From contig NQMI01000042.1 of assembly GCA_002270565.1 (NCBI GenBank), positions 186,001-250,000 of the forward strand: 64,000 nt of DNA. Reading direction: 5' to 3'. Source of the stretch: Stenocarpella maydis. Taxonomy: Eukaryota; Ascomycota; Sordariomycetes; Diaporthales; Diaporthaceae. Made by a program: the position numbers and the translations under genes. Under the pieces are notes generated by a model that made no database searches, was not told the origin of the DNA, and saw nothing but the letters and a program-made list of their open reading frames with translations. The number at the start of each line of letters is the position of its first letter. Position 1 is the first letter of the stretch. This document shows positions 44,394-54,093 of this stretch, in pieces.

Positions 44394-45491
44394 TCAGTCC
44401 GAGTCATAATCCACGAGACCCGAAGATATCGCAGCGGTCTTCTCAGGGGGCTTGTCTTGTGGCGGTGGGCTGGGTTCAGCCTCAACCGGCCTCTTCCTCT
44501 TCAACCCAGGCAGGATATTAGCCGTGCTTCTCGTTGCGTCTCTGCTCCGTGGCTCGAGGAAAGGATCGCTGGCCATCCGGGTGTTGCCCACAATCTCGGA
44601 GACCAGGGACTCCCTCATCTTGGACGCCGCGATCTCCGACTTGAGTAACTTCCTGGCGGGAGTCTTCTTGTCCTTGGCCGTCTTGTCCGGCGCCGAGGAC
44701 TTGGCCCCCCCGAAGAGCGGCTTCGCGAGTGCCTTCTCGCCCTCCTCGCCCAGGCCCTCGGGCGCGGCGCCAAACTCCACCAGCCCGGCCCACCGGGCGT
44801 CCTCGTCGCTCTCGGGCAGCAGCTCGATGCCCAGGCCCATCCTGTCCCTGAGCTCCTCGGCGGCCGCGCCGTCTCTCTCCCTCTGCCTCCTCCCCGCGCG
44901 GAAGGACCTCCTCAGCGCCTGGTTCCGCGCGTAGGGGTCGTCCCACTGCCTCGCGTTGGCGTCCTCGATCTCGCCGATGCGCTCGCGCGCGGCGGCCAGC
45001 GCGGCGCGGTCGGCAATGGTCTTCTCGAGGTTGGAGAAGGCCACCTCGCGCTCCTCGGCCTGCTCGCGCGGCGTCTTGATGACGGGGGCCGCGGCGCCGT
45101 CGCCCACGAGCGAGTCGCCCTCGTGCCTCGCCTCCCCCGTGTCGCGCCTCCGCCCGCCCGAGGCGACCACGTACGCCGTGTTGGCCGGGTCCGTCCGCAC
45201 CTCGATGTAGCCCCCGCAGGCGGCGTGCCGCATGCGGAAGCTGTACACGGGGCTGCTGTAGTAGTTGCCGACCTTCTCCTTCTCCGCGTTGAAGCGCACG
45301 CCCTGCCCGATCAGCGCGGGCGGGTCGCACGTCCCGCACCACACGGCGAAGGGCATCTCGAAGCGCACCATCATGCTGCGGAGCTTGGAGGCGCGCGCGC
45401 CGAGGCCGTGGCCCCTGCCCGAGGCCTGGTTGGGCGTGGCGACGCCTTCGAGCTCCGGCGGGACGTACCGCCCCATGTTGAAGCCTTGCAT
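44394..45491 (-). CDS. Yju2/CWC16-family splicing factor, CCDC130 (Saf4) type
   Basis: A single-exon 365-residue protein with a true ATG at 45491. The N-terminal half matches the CWC16 family: YVPPELEG, then a basic region, MMVRFEMPFAVWCGTCDPPA, GVRFNAEKEKVGNYYSSPVY, FRMRHAACGGYIEVRTDPAN and TAYVVASGGRRR. The helical middle (EREVAFSNLEKTIADRAALA; DDPYARNQALRRSFRAGRRQ) follows the CCDC130 branch rather than Yju2/CCDC94. The tail is Lys-rich with a likely nuclear signal (GLKRKRPVE). These proteins bind the spliceosome around the catalytic steps. One oddity: the second half of the zinc site reads H89-x2-C92 instead of the usual C-x2-C, with C52 and C55 as the first pair. It is divergent from the gene at 46098, sharing a 606-bp promoter region. 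Confidence 0.88.
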   Translation of the reverse strand: MQGFNMGRYVPPELEGVATPNQASGRGHGLGARASKLRSMMVRFEMPFAVWCGTCDPPALIGQGVRFNAEKEKVGNYYSSPVYSFRMRHAACGGYIEVRTDPANTAYVVASGGRRRDTGEARHEGDSLVGDGAAAPVIKTPREQAEEREVAFSNLEKTIADRAALAAARERIGEIEDANARQWDDPYARNQALRRSFRAGRRQRERDGAAAEELRDRMGLGIELLPESDEDARWAGLVEFGAAPEGLGEEGEKALAKPLFGGAKSSAPDKTAKDKKTPARKLLKSEIAASKMRESLVSEIVGNTRMASDPFLEPRSRDATRSTANILPGLKRKRPVEAEPSPPPQDKPPEKTAAISSGLVDYDSD

Positions 45492-45858
45492 CTTGGGCGG
45501 TGGTGGGTTGGGTGCCGGATATCTTGTGTGGCTGGCTGGTGCCTGGGTTTGTCTTTGGCATGCGGGATGACGGATTTCGAGGAGCGGCTTGGGTTGGACA
45601 GGGGCGGGGTCTATTGGTTCAGATCGGGGTCTAGGCTTAGATTTACAGTGTCAATGTTCTCTGAAGCCCCTTTTCACGGAGACCCCATACGATCCCGTAT
45701 GTACCATGGCGACACATGTGCGTGCAAGCAACAACGGTCCAGGGAACCTCAGAGCCGAGACCGATGCGATGGGTACGTCCAAATACTTACCTGTCAGATC
45801 GAGTGGGTCGTATTTTGGAGATCTGCGAACCGCCCATCGATGCTCTGGTGGTGATGGG

Positions 45859-45943
45859 TGACGTCAGGCTGTTTGTTGATCATTTTAGCTGGTGATGTAT
45901 TGTGACGTTAACAGCCTGGCCGTTGTCTGAGGCTGTATATAAG
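45859..45943 (+). promoter_or_regulatory. CRE site and TATA box upstream of the 46098 gene
   Basis: The perfect palindrome tgacgtca (45859-45866) matches the binding site of CREB/ATF-type bZIP factors. A second half-like tgacgtta lies at 45902-45909. A TATA box tatataag is at 45936-45943, about 155 bp before the ATG at 46098. This arrangement is typical of stress- or conidiation-induced fungal genes; the inducer is unknown. Confidence 0.6.
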
Positions 45944-46097
45944 GCCAGAAGAGGACATTTGAGAACTCAGGCCTGGAGACTTCAGATTTTCATTAGACAT
46001 CTAGAGGCAATCGGTATAATCTAGCCTGAACTACTCGCGCGTTTTCCATTTCATATCGCCCTCACCACAGAGTTACTGTACATACACAACATCAACC

Positions 46098-46457
46098 ATG
46101 GCACCATCCAAGACAGCCGGAGGTCAGGCACCCAGCGACAAGTTCGTCAAGAAACAGGCACAAGGTCCGTGGTGCTCCGCAATCTTCCGCTTTGTATCTC
46201 CTGAAATCGGTGTCTAACTATTTCCCATCACAGCCCAGGGACTCGGCGCTGACAATGCCCCCGCACACAAGGAAGGCCACGCGCCAGGTGAGGCGCCCGT
46301 CGCCTCGGACAGCGGCCTGCCAGGCAAGGGGAACAAGTATGAGGAGGCAGCGTCTGGCACTGGAGCCTTGACATCGACGAATGATGTTGGGACCACGGGC
46401 ATCCGCCCTGCGCAGCCTGGGAGTGCTGCGCCGGGTCCGGTCGTGCAAGGGGCCTAG
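46098..46457 (+). CDS. small hydrophilic, probably disordered protein
   Basis: Two exons (46098-46164 and 46234-46457; branch point ctaac before the acceptor) encode 96 residues rich in Gly, Ala, Pro and charged residues: GGQAPSDKFVKKQAQAQGLG, NAPAHKEGHAPGEAPVASDS, GLPGKGNKYEEAASGTGALT, ending VVQGA. There is no signal peptide, hydrophobic core or cysteine. The composition resembles small stress-protective or spore-associated proteins, and the promoter carries a CRE site and TATA box. No family was recognised with certainty, so the role in stress is inference. Confidence 0.72.
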
Positions 46458-47167
46458 ATCTCGGGGCACGTACAAATATCAATAGCATATTGTCATTGAA
46501 GAAGCGCGTTCAAACAAGGTTCCTGAATTCGAAGAGAACTTTTTTTTTACCAGACATTGTATAATAATCCTTGCTGGAGGTGAGGAATACATGTTGCGAA
46601 TTAAGCAGACGGTAGATCTAAGACAATTGCGTGGGATTGGCATTCCCATTGCTAGGTACGTAAATCGGTAATATTGAAGAGACAAGGGCGATTTTTGCCC
46701 ATTTGTCTGCCCCATATTTCCGGGGCATCTGGAAATACTGTGAAGAGGCCCCTCCAAAATTCAGTGGCTGATGTCTCGAGCGATATCGAGTAAGAACAGA
46801 CCTTACCTGTACACTGCTTTCTCCAGGACGGCGCCACAGGGAAGGGAGCGGATGACCTGCTCATTCCCCGAGGCATCTAATCAGTCGCAGGTGTGGAGGA
46901 GATTGTGGCAATATATGTGTTCTTCTCGAGCTTCCTCTACACTGTGCCCGTTGCAGTTCGTCCAGTTGGCGCAGGAGATGCTGACATGCAGATGGTGTAA
47001 CACAGCCTCCTGCAGTCCAGCCGAGCGACTCAACGTGGTCAGGCTCCAGCATTTCCCCTCTTTCTCCCGTGGCCACATCACCAACGCGATCCAACCCATA
47101 GCCCCGACATCTTTGGGGCCTTTAACCCTCAGAAGCCTGCCGGAAACGGTGCACAGAATCCGACACA
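46458..47167. other. intergenic, promoter of the NACHT gene
   Basis: No separate gene is supported. Confidence 0.45.
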
Positions 47168-50100
47168 ATGTCTGGGCTCGAACCCCTCGCAGCCTTAGGC
47201 CTGGCCTGTAACATATTGCAGCTGATCGAGGTCGGCTGCACCACCATCAAGCTCGCGAGGAATACCTACCAGAGCAAATCACCGACCATTGACAAGGAAC
47301 TTGAGGATAATGCTTCTGTCTTGAAGACCATCAGCGGCGAAGTCAAAGGCGTTAAACGCCCCGCAAGTCCATCGAACCTCGAAAAGCAGCTCATTTCCAC
47401 GGCCGACAAGTGCTTTGCTGCCGCACGAGACCTTCAAGAGGAAGTTTTTTTCCTTCTCGATAACGCATCGCACAAGAAGCTTGCGGCGACCTTAAAGGTT
47501 GTTGCCAAGACGACATGGCGTAGGCGACGCCTGGACAGGCTGCAGGACAGCTTAGAGAACGCAGGGAAGCTCATGGAGAAGACGCTTTTGGCCCAAATAT
47601 GGTAAGACACAGGTCTCCAGGTATTTCCCGAATCCTGAATTATGATGTGAGGCTGATGATACACCAACAGGTCTCGAACCCGCGCTGCCGAGCTCGATCT
47701 CAGTGCCGTCAAACATGACCTTCGAACTTTCATTCAGGAATACCGAAGTGGGAAGAGAGACATCAAGCATCTGGTCTCTAACGAAGGCCTGATGACAAGA
47801 AAGCATATATCCGCCTCGTCCAAAGAAACGCTCGAGGCTATTGATGTCGTCCACAAACAAATGAACAGGCTGACACTCAAATCAGACGTTCAAGTTGATC
47901 AGAACAAACGGGAACGCCTACTTCGGAGCCTGAAGTTTCCAGGATTCAACGAGCGCCGGAACCAAGTATCAGAAGCTTACAAGAGCACTTTCAAGTGGAT
48001 CTTTCTCGGGGATGACGGCCCCGTGCAGGAGGATCTGGGAGAACCATCCAAGGCTAGCTGGGATCTTTTCTCCAACTGGCTGAGTTCCACAGCCGATATT
48101 TACTGGATCAGCGGGAAGCCTGGGTCTGGGAAGACGACTCTGGTCAAATTTGTCCTAAACCACCCAAAGACAACCACCTATCTCAACACCTGGTCCCCGC
48201 AGACTCTGATAATTTCCCATTTCTTTTGGCGCCCGGGCACTGCGATGCAGCAGAATATCAAGGGTCTGCTCTGCTCCCTCCTATTCCAAATGCTAGAAGG
48301 CAGTGTAATTGCTGCGAATCATGTTCTTCAAAAACTCCAGGCCGCCGAATCGAGTGCGAAAGAAGAAGATACGGACTGGTCCACCCCGGAACTTCGCACC
48401 ATCCTTCTGGAAACCTTGTCTGCATACAATCGTCCTGTTTGTATTTTTATCGACGGTTTGGATGAGTTTGATCCTGAGGACGGGCCTATGGAAATACTTG
48501 ACCTTGTCGAGCAGTTACGTCGCTGCCAGAACACGAAGCTGTGCTTGTCAAGCCGCCCTGAGCATATCCTCGAGGAACGCTTGCTATCCTATCCACATCT
48601 GCGACTGCAGGATTTGACCAGGAGAGACCTAGAACGGTATTGTCAAGACCACATGAAACTCACTCCGTTGGTCTACCGTACGAACCAATCCAGCAGTTTC
48701 GGGGACGATGAGAACCCTATCAAACTGCTGGTGGATAAGGCCGAGGGCGTGTTCCTATGGCTCGTGCTTGCGATCAAGAGCATCAACAAGGGCTTCACAC
48801 ACGGAGATACAGGTACAATGATCCGACAGAGAATAGATCTCTTGCCCGGAGACCTAACCAGATTGTATAAAGACATGTGGGATAGAGCTTGCGAGGGCAA
48901 TCCGGCGACATACCGTCAAATTGCTGCGCTATATTTTAGACTGATGCTGCCAACTCAGTTCTTGTCGAACAGCATAAGAAACGATTTCTGGGAAGAGCCA
49001 AGTTTACTTCACCTCATGCTAGCTTCGACTCCACATGCAGACCAACTTCTTGACGCCATCAATAGTCCTGTCGACCTTGTCCCACAAGAAAAGTTACTGG
49101 AAGCTTGCGCAGCAGTTATGCGACAATTGAAGATATACTGCTGTGGACTCGTCGAGACATCTTTAGTGCCTGCTCGAAGCTGGGAAAGGAAAGTTGTGGG
49201 TTGGTATGGTCCTCAGTACGATATGCTCTGGTCTGTCTGTGGTCTGGCAAAGCTCGAATTCGTTCACCGGACCGCGCAAGACTTTCTTCTTGACACATTT
49301 GATGGACAGGAGATTTTAAACCAAGCCCGCACGTCAGAAAGCTCTCTTATATACAAATGGATCAGGGCGCATCTGGCAATCGATCAGCTCTATGTGTACG
49401 ATCCACTCGGCTTAGAAGGTTACGTCAACATTCTCGAACAGAACGCACGCGGAGTACCTTGGTCCGGGGACCCAGAGCGAGAACGAACCATCTCGTACCT
49501 CAGAGAACTGTCCAGCTCGGGCCGGCTTCTTTGCGGACAGGAGTACCGGGCAAGACTCTGTGCGGCAACAGATTTCCTCAACGTGGCTGCCACAATTTAC
49601 GACGCAGAACCTTTGTGGAAGTCGGAAATTTCCCTTCTTTCCATGGAAAAAGTCTCCGAAATCCTTTTGAACTTTGGAGTGGAAGACCTCACCTTACCAC
49701 CCTATGGTTGCTTCGCCAAGACTTGGGGTCACCCTTTAATCAGGAAGCTGCTTTCTGAAGGGGCTGACCCAAATTGGCGCGGCACCACGTATATCCCATG
49801 GAACTTGCCCTGGCGGTTTCCGGCGTCCTCACAGGTGCAAACGCCATTCACCCAGTGCCTAGAAATCATTCTGAACGAGCTGATAAGGCTGGTAGAGTCA
49901 GAAGACCGCCATTCATCCATGGGAACCGATTCAATCGTCGCGATGCTCAAAGTGCTGGATATGTTCCTGTCTCATTCGGCTGACCTTGGAGATAAGGTCT
50001 ATTTCGCAGCGAGCCCCTCAGATAATACCTTAATGATTCTACGACAGGCAATAAAACTCTGGTGCAGCTCTCATATCCACAGGGTCGACTACCTGATATT

Positions 50101-50629
50101 GCAATTTCCAGCACACGTTGTTCTGAAGTTAGTGCTAGACTACCTAGAGGCTGGGACCGAGCACTCGCGGCACAGAAATGAGACAGGACACGGAGAAATA
50201 TCATTTCTCGTGGCTAAAAGTCGTGAGTACTTGGACGATCGGCCTGGCTGGGAGCACTGTCGCGTCATCGGCAGACTCACGGACCAAGGACGGGGGTACT
50301 CCGATGGCAACGATCCTCCCGCCAACGACGAGCGGCAATGGTACACGCCTTTGGAAGGATGCCAAGTCGAGATTTTTGTCAAGTTGTTGAGGTGCCTCTT
50401 GGTAGATGATTCAATGTTGTCGCCATCTGAACAGAGCGATAGTATCGTGAAGTCGCTTGACCAGCAATTACAATGGACTTTGCAAGCGAGCGGGCATCAC
50501 AAGATCTTCGAATCCCTCATCGACCTTGGAATATTGGCTAAGATTGATTATGAAGTGCATGATATACAGGGCTGGGTCGAAAAGTTTCGGAGGCGTCTAT
50601 TCACAGACGGAAGGTCTCTGCAGAACTGA
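47168..50629 (+). CDS. NACHT-domain STAND protein (fungal NLR-like)
   Basis: Two exons (47168-47601 and 47671-50629) encode 1,130 residues. The N-terminal ~145 residues are helical and begin MSGLEPLAALGLACNILQLI, the style of the fungal SesA/HeLo-like effector domains found in front of NACHT. A helical linker follows. The NACHT core has the P-loop ISGKPGSGKTTLVKF at about 291-305, an SHFFWRPG strand typical of this clade, and Walker B CIFIDGLDEFD at about 400-411. Sensor and winged-helix-like parts follow (CLSSRPEHILEERL, DLTRRDLERYCQDHM, AEGVFLWLVLAIKSINKG, LPGDLTRLYKDMW). The C-terminal half has no WD40 or TPR array; only one ankyrin-like piece (HPLIRKLLSEGADPNWRG) is visible. Related proteins sense non-self and trigger cell death or incompatibility. 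The ligand is unknown. Confidence 0.88.
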
Positions 50630-51712
50630 GCATACGGGGTGAAGCCTCAAGGACATGTCGGCGCGGCGATGCAGTTCCGTCTTTACTGGTCAGTCATGGT
50701 CGTTGCTCAGCCTTTTCTGGCGATTGACACGCTCATCAGTACGTAAATTATACCCACAAGTGTTCCCGTACAAATACGGATGGGGCGACATTGCTCCTTG
50801 ATTCGATGCGCTTTTTCATGGGCTTTGCTTGTCCATCAACTTTTACCACCATTCTTGCTCCATTCGCATACCCACACACCTCTCTCTGTCTGTGTTTTAT
50901 GGGTATAAATCTTGCGACAGTGGGAGCATGGGTGGGAGATGGTTGATATACCAGTGTACCCTTCATTTTTGGACTTCAGGCCTGGGATACGAGTATCCGA
51001 CTTCAATTCAATAACTATATGTCTCTTTTTCGCCATGGCACAAATGGTGCGCCGATGTGTCTCCCGTTATCAACGACACGAGTATCCAATTTCATAGAAT
51101 TGGATTCGTGGTTCCGGTTCTACAATACAATATCTCCACAGAATGAAACTTCAAACTGTTTACAATTTGGTGCCGGCAGGAAGTGGAGTATACCCCCAAG
51201 TACTCCGTACACGACAGCATTCTGGGGGCCGTGTCTACACTTCTCCGGAAAGAGTATTGTTCACCAAAAATTGTCCATCCGGTCCTTGCGTACCTATGCC
51301 CGGGATCCAACGCCGTGATATACCTGTTTCACGCTCGACAGACGAAGACTGCCCGCCCTCAACTCGTCATCACGCAGTCTGAGCTTCCCCAGGAACGCCC
51401 CTACACTCCACAAGCAAAGCGCCCTTTCGCAAAAGGCCTGGCCCAGAGTCGAATATCGGACGGATTCATCGGATGACTGCCGGTGGCTTAGGGTGATGGC
51501 GGGTCTGGTTCAGGATACCAACAATCTCATGGGCCAAAAAACACGGATAGGCTGTAGGCTGCCAGGTTTAGCAGACGTGAGGACGAGGCACAAGCGGTGG
51601 CTGGAATTGAGCCCATGACCCGTCCAGAGGACAAGAGCAACGTAACAGTCGCTTGCAATATGCATGTGAAGATGAATGAGTATTGGCCCTGCATATCAGG
51701 CAGTGTGCTATC
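50630..51712. other. intergenic, no supported gene
   Basis: About 1.1 kb between the ends of the NACHT and thiolase genes. Frames are short and overlap on both strands without motifs. Confidence 0.45.
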
Positions 51713-52966
51713 TCACTCCCTCACAAACAGCCCAGCCATGCCCATACCCGTGCCCACACACATGCTGACCACGCCAACCTCACCGCCCGTCCTCTTGAGG
51801 CCGTGCAGCAGGGTGGCCGTCATCCGCGCGCCGGTGGCGCCGAGGGGGTGGCCCAGGGCAATGGCGCCGCCGTCCGGGTTGATCTTTGCCATGTCGCCGT
51901 CGAGGCCCAGCTTCCGGATGCAGTAGAGCGCCTGGCTCGCGAAGGCCTCGTTGATCTCCCAGCGGTCGACATCCCTGTTCTCGAGGCCGACCTGGCCCAG
52001 CAGCCTGGGGATGGCCAGCGCGGGGCCGATGCCCATCTCGTCCGGGGCGCAGCCCACCGAGACGGCCGACACGAACCTGCCGAGGATCTGGCCGCCCAGC
52101 CCCAGCTCCGTCGCCGTGCTGCGGCGCATCAGCAGCGTCGCGGCGGCGCCGTCGCTGACCTGGCTCGAGTTCCCGGCCGTGCTGGCGCCGTCGGGCTTGA
52201 AGGCGGGCTTGAGCTTGGCCATGCCCTCGGCCGAGACGCTGGCGCGGATGCCGTCGTCCTCAGCCACGACGACGGTCTTCTCGTCGCCGACCTTGTTGCC
52301 CTGCTTGTCGACCTCCTGGAAGCGCGTGGTGACAGGGACGATCTCGGCCGCGAAGGAGCCGCCGGCGCGGGCGCGCGCGGCGCGCAGGTGGCTCTCGGCG
52401 GCGAAGGCGTCCTGGTCGGCGCGGGCGACGCCGTAGCGCTCGGCGACGTTCTCCGAGGTCAGGCCCATGGGCATGATGCAGTCGCGGGCGTCCTTGACGG
52501 GCGAGTCCTTGAGGGCGGGCCACACGTCGACGGGGATGGCGCGGCTCCCGTAGTTGCGCGTCATGCTCTCCATGCCGGCGCCCACGCCCGCGTCGATGGC
52601 GCCCGCGCGGATCTGGCCCGCCACCGCGGCTATGCTCTGCAGGCTGGAGCTGCACGCGCGGTTGACCGTGTACAGCGACGTCGTGGACGCGTAGCCCACG
52701 TGGTTCATGGCCATCCTCGCGGCCTTGGACCCGCCCAGCTCCGACAGCACCACGCCCACCGCCACGTCGTCGATCCTGGACGGGTCGAGCTTCGGGTTGG
52801 CGTCAAGCGTCGCCCTCAGCACCACCGAGAGCAGCTCCTCTGGGTATGCATCTTTCAGCTGGCCCTTGTAGGACCGGCAGATGGGTGTGCGGAGAGACGA
52901 GAGGATCACGACGTCGGTGGGGGCTTTGGACAGGACGGCAGAGATGCCCTTCGGGAGCGAGGCCAT
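51713..52966 (-). CDS. 3-ketoacyl-CoA thiolase, peroxisomal type
   Basis: A single-exon 417-residue thiolase I enzyme that cleaves 3-ketoacyl-CoA with CoA in fatty-acid beta-oxidation. Catalytic residues are visible: nucleophile Cys105 in VNRACSSSLQ, His373 in GGAIALGHPLGATGARM, and Cys403 in SMCVGTGMGMA. Further family motifs are TPICRSYKGQLKDAYPEELL, GMESMTRNYG and EINEAFASQALYCIRKLG. The CSSSLQ pattern and overall length fit the peroxisomal POT1/Kat1 group rather than acetoacetyl-CoA thiolase. The first ATG of the frame is at 52966. The frame stays open ~105 nt upstream without ATG, including RLALLCPHR, which resembles but does not match a PTS2 signal. An unrecognised 5' exon supplying a targeting sequence is possible. 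A long open frame on the opposite strand is a codon-bias shadow. Confidence 0.9.
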   Translation of the reverse strand: MASLPKGISAVLSKAPTDVVILSSLRTPICRSYKGQLKDAYPEELLSVVLRATLDANPKLDPSRIDDVAVGVVLSELGGSKAARMAMNHVGYASTTSLYTVNRACSSSLQSIAAVAGQIRAGAIDAGVGAGMESMTRNYGSRAIPVDVWPALKDSPVKDARDCIMPMGLTSENVAERYGVARADQDAFAAESHLRAARARAGGSFAAEIVPVTTRFQEVDKQGNKVGDEKTVVVAEDDGIRASVSAEGMAKLKPAFKPDGASTAGNSSQVSDGAAATLLMRRSTATELGLGGQILGRFVSAVSVGCAPDEMGIGPALAIPRLLGQVGLENRDVDRWEINEAFASQALYCIRKLGLDGDMAKINPDGGAIALGHPLGATGARMTATLLHGLKRTGGEVGVVSMCVGTGMGMAGLFVRE

Positions 52967-54093
52967 CTTGAGTGAGGCGTACCCGGGGTGGCGTGCGAGA
53001 CCGGAACGGTGGGGGCAGAGAAGGGCGAGTCGAATTGGGCGACGGATCAGTCCTCTTGGATAGCAAGACACAGCCTCAAGACACCAATTGACAAGCTGGT
53101 TTTGCTATGGGTATAATTGAAGCCGCATACAAGATTGTAAACAAAGGGGGGGGGGGAAGAAAAAAGAGTGATGACGAAGAGAACGCGGCGGCGCCAATGG
53201 CAACGATAATGTCCGGGATAAAGCTCGGCATCGACTGTCGGGAGCAACACCCGGCGTCGGCAAGGCGAGGTTGGGGACAAGCGCTCTTCCGGGGAAGCTC
53301 TCGAGCTCCTGAGTGGCTATTGGCAGCGCTGCATTGCTGTGGGACATCCTCTGTCGGGAAAAAGACAGGCCCGGGGCATCCGGAAGGCAGTCCAGGCCGG
53401 CTATTCCGATCCGGGACTCTCGTCTTCACTCCACCTCGAGCTCCCGAAGCTGTCACGAACATTACTCTCATGAGCCCTGGTGAAATCCGCACATCACCGT
53501 GAATTCCTGGAGTATTTCCATAACAACGTGAAAATACTCGCCAATCAGGTCACATGTGTACAGGTCAAATACAAATGTTTTAGATCACTCAGGTCACTGG
53601 GTCTTCCCTTAGCGGCCCACCCTTATGGAAAACGAGGAAAAGTTGAGGTAGTCAATTTGACTTTTTCCTTGAATAGTTCCTGTTTGACGACCGACGGACT
53701 AAAGTCATAACGCCGGTTCCATGAAGCCGTGGAGGAACACAGTATCAAAAACGCCCCGCCACCAGAACGCACACGCTGCCAAAGCCAAGAGTGCTACCCA
53801 AAAGCGCCCCGGCCGAGACACCATGCTGAGCATCTTCACGCCGACTAGAATAAAAAATATGGCGAGACGTATGCTTGTCCCTGGACAGCCAAGGTAGCCC
53901 GTCGAGGTGATCAGTATGATACATCTCCATATATGAAGGTACGTATTTGGTGACCTTTCGCACCACAACCAAATCATTCTGGTCTCAGCCGCGAGGCCGG
54001 ACTTTTGAGAAGAAAATGACCAACGTGCTGGACCGGGTTTGACAGCGCCCAAGAAAACAACAACAGTTGCAACAGTCGGGGGTATCATGGCAA
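52967..54093. other. intergenic, no supported gene
   Basis: Contains a G10 run near 53148. A minus-strand frame at 53705-54088 with hydrophobic stretches overlaps the 3' end of the next gene and was judged untranslated. Confidence 0.4.

Noticed and set aside
44518..45561. 347-codon minus-strand frame overlapping the CCDC130-type gene
   Set aside because: It is the +1 frame of the same strand and reads as Arg/Gly/Ala-rich low complexity. The overlapping frame has the conserved family motifs.
51683..52975. 430-codon open frame on the plus strand
   Set aside because: It is antisense to the thiolase and has the same GC-bias shadow composition. Its start is not an ATG in a sensible context.
52970..53071. 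N-terminal extension of the thiolase with PTS2-like RLALLCPHR
   Set aside because: There is no ATG in the open extension and the final PTS2 position is Arg instead of Leu/Ala. It was kept only as a remark in the gene entry.
53705..54088. 130-codon minus-strand frame with hydrophobic stretches
   Set aside because: It overlaps the 3' end of the coiled-coil gene on the same strand. It has no family signature and probably lies in the 3' untranslated region.
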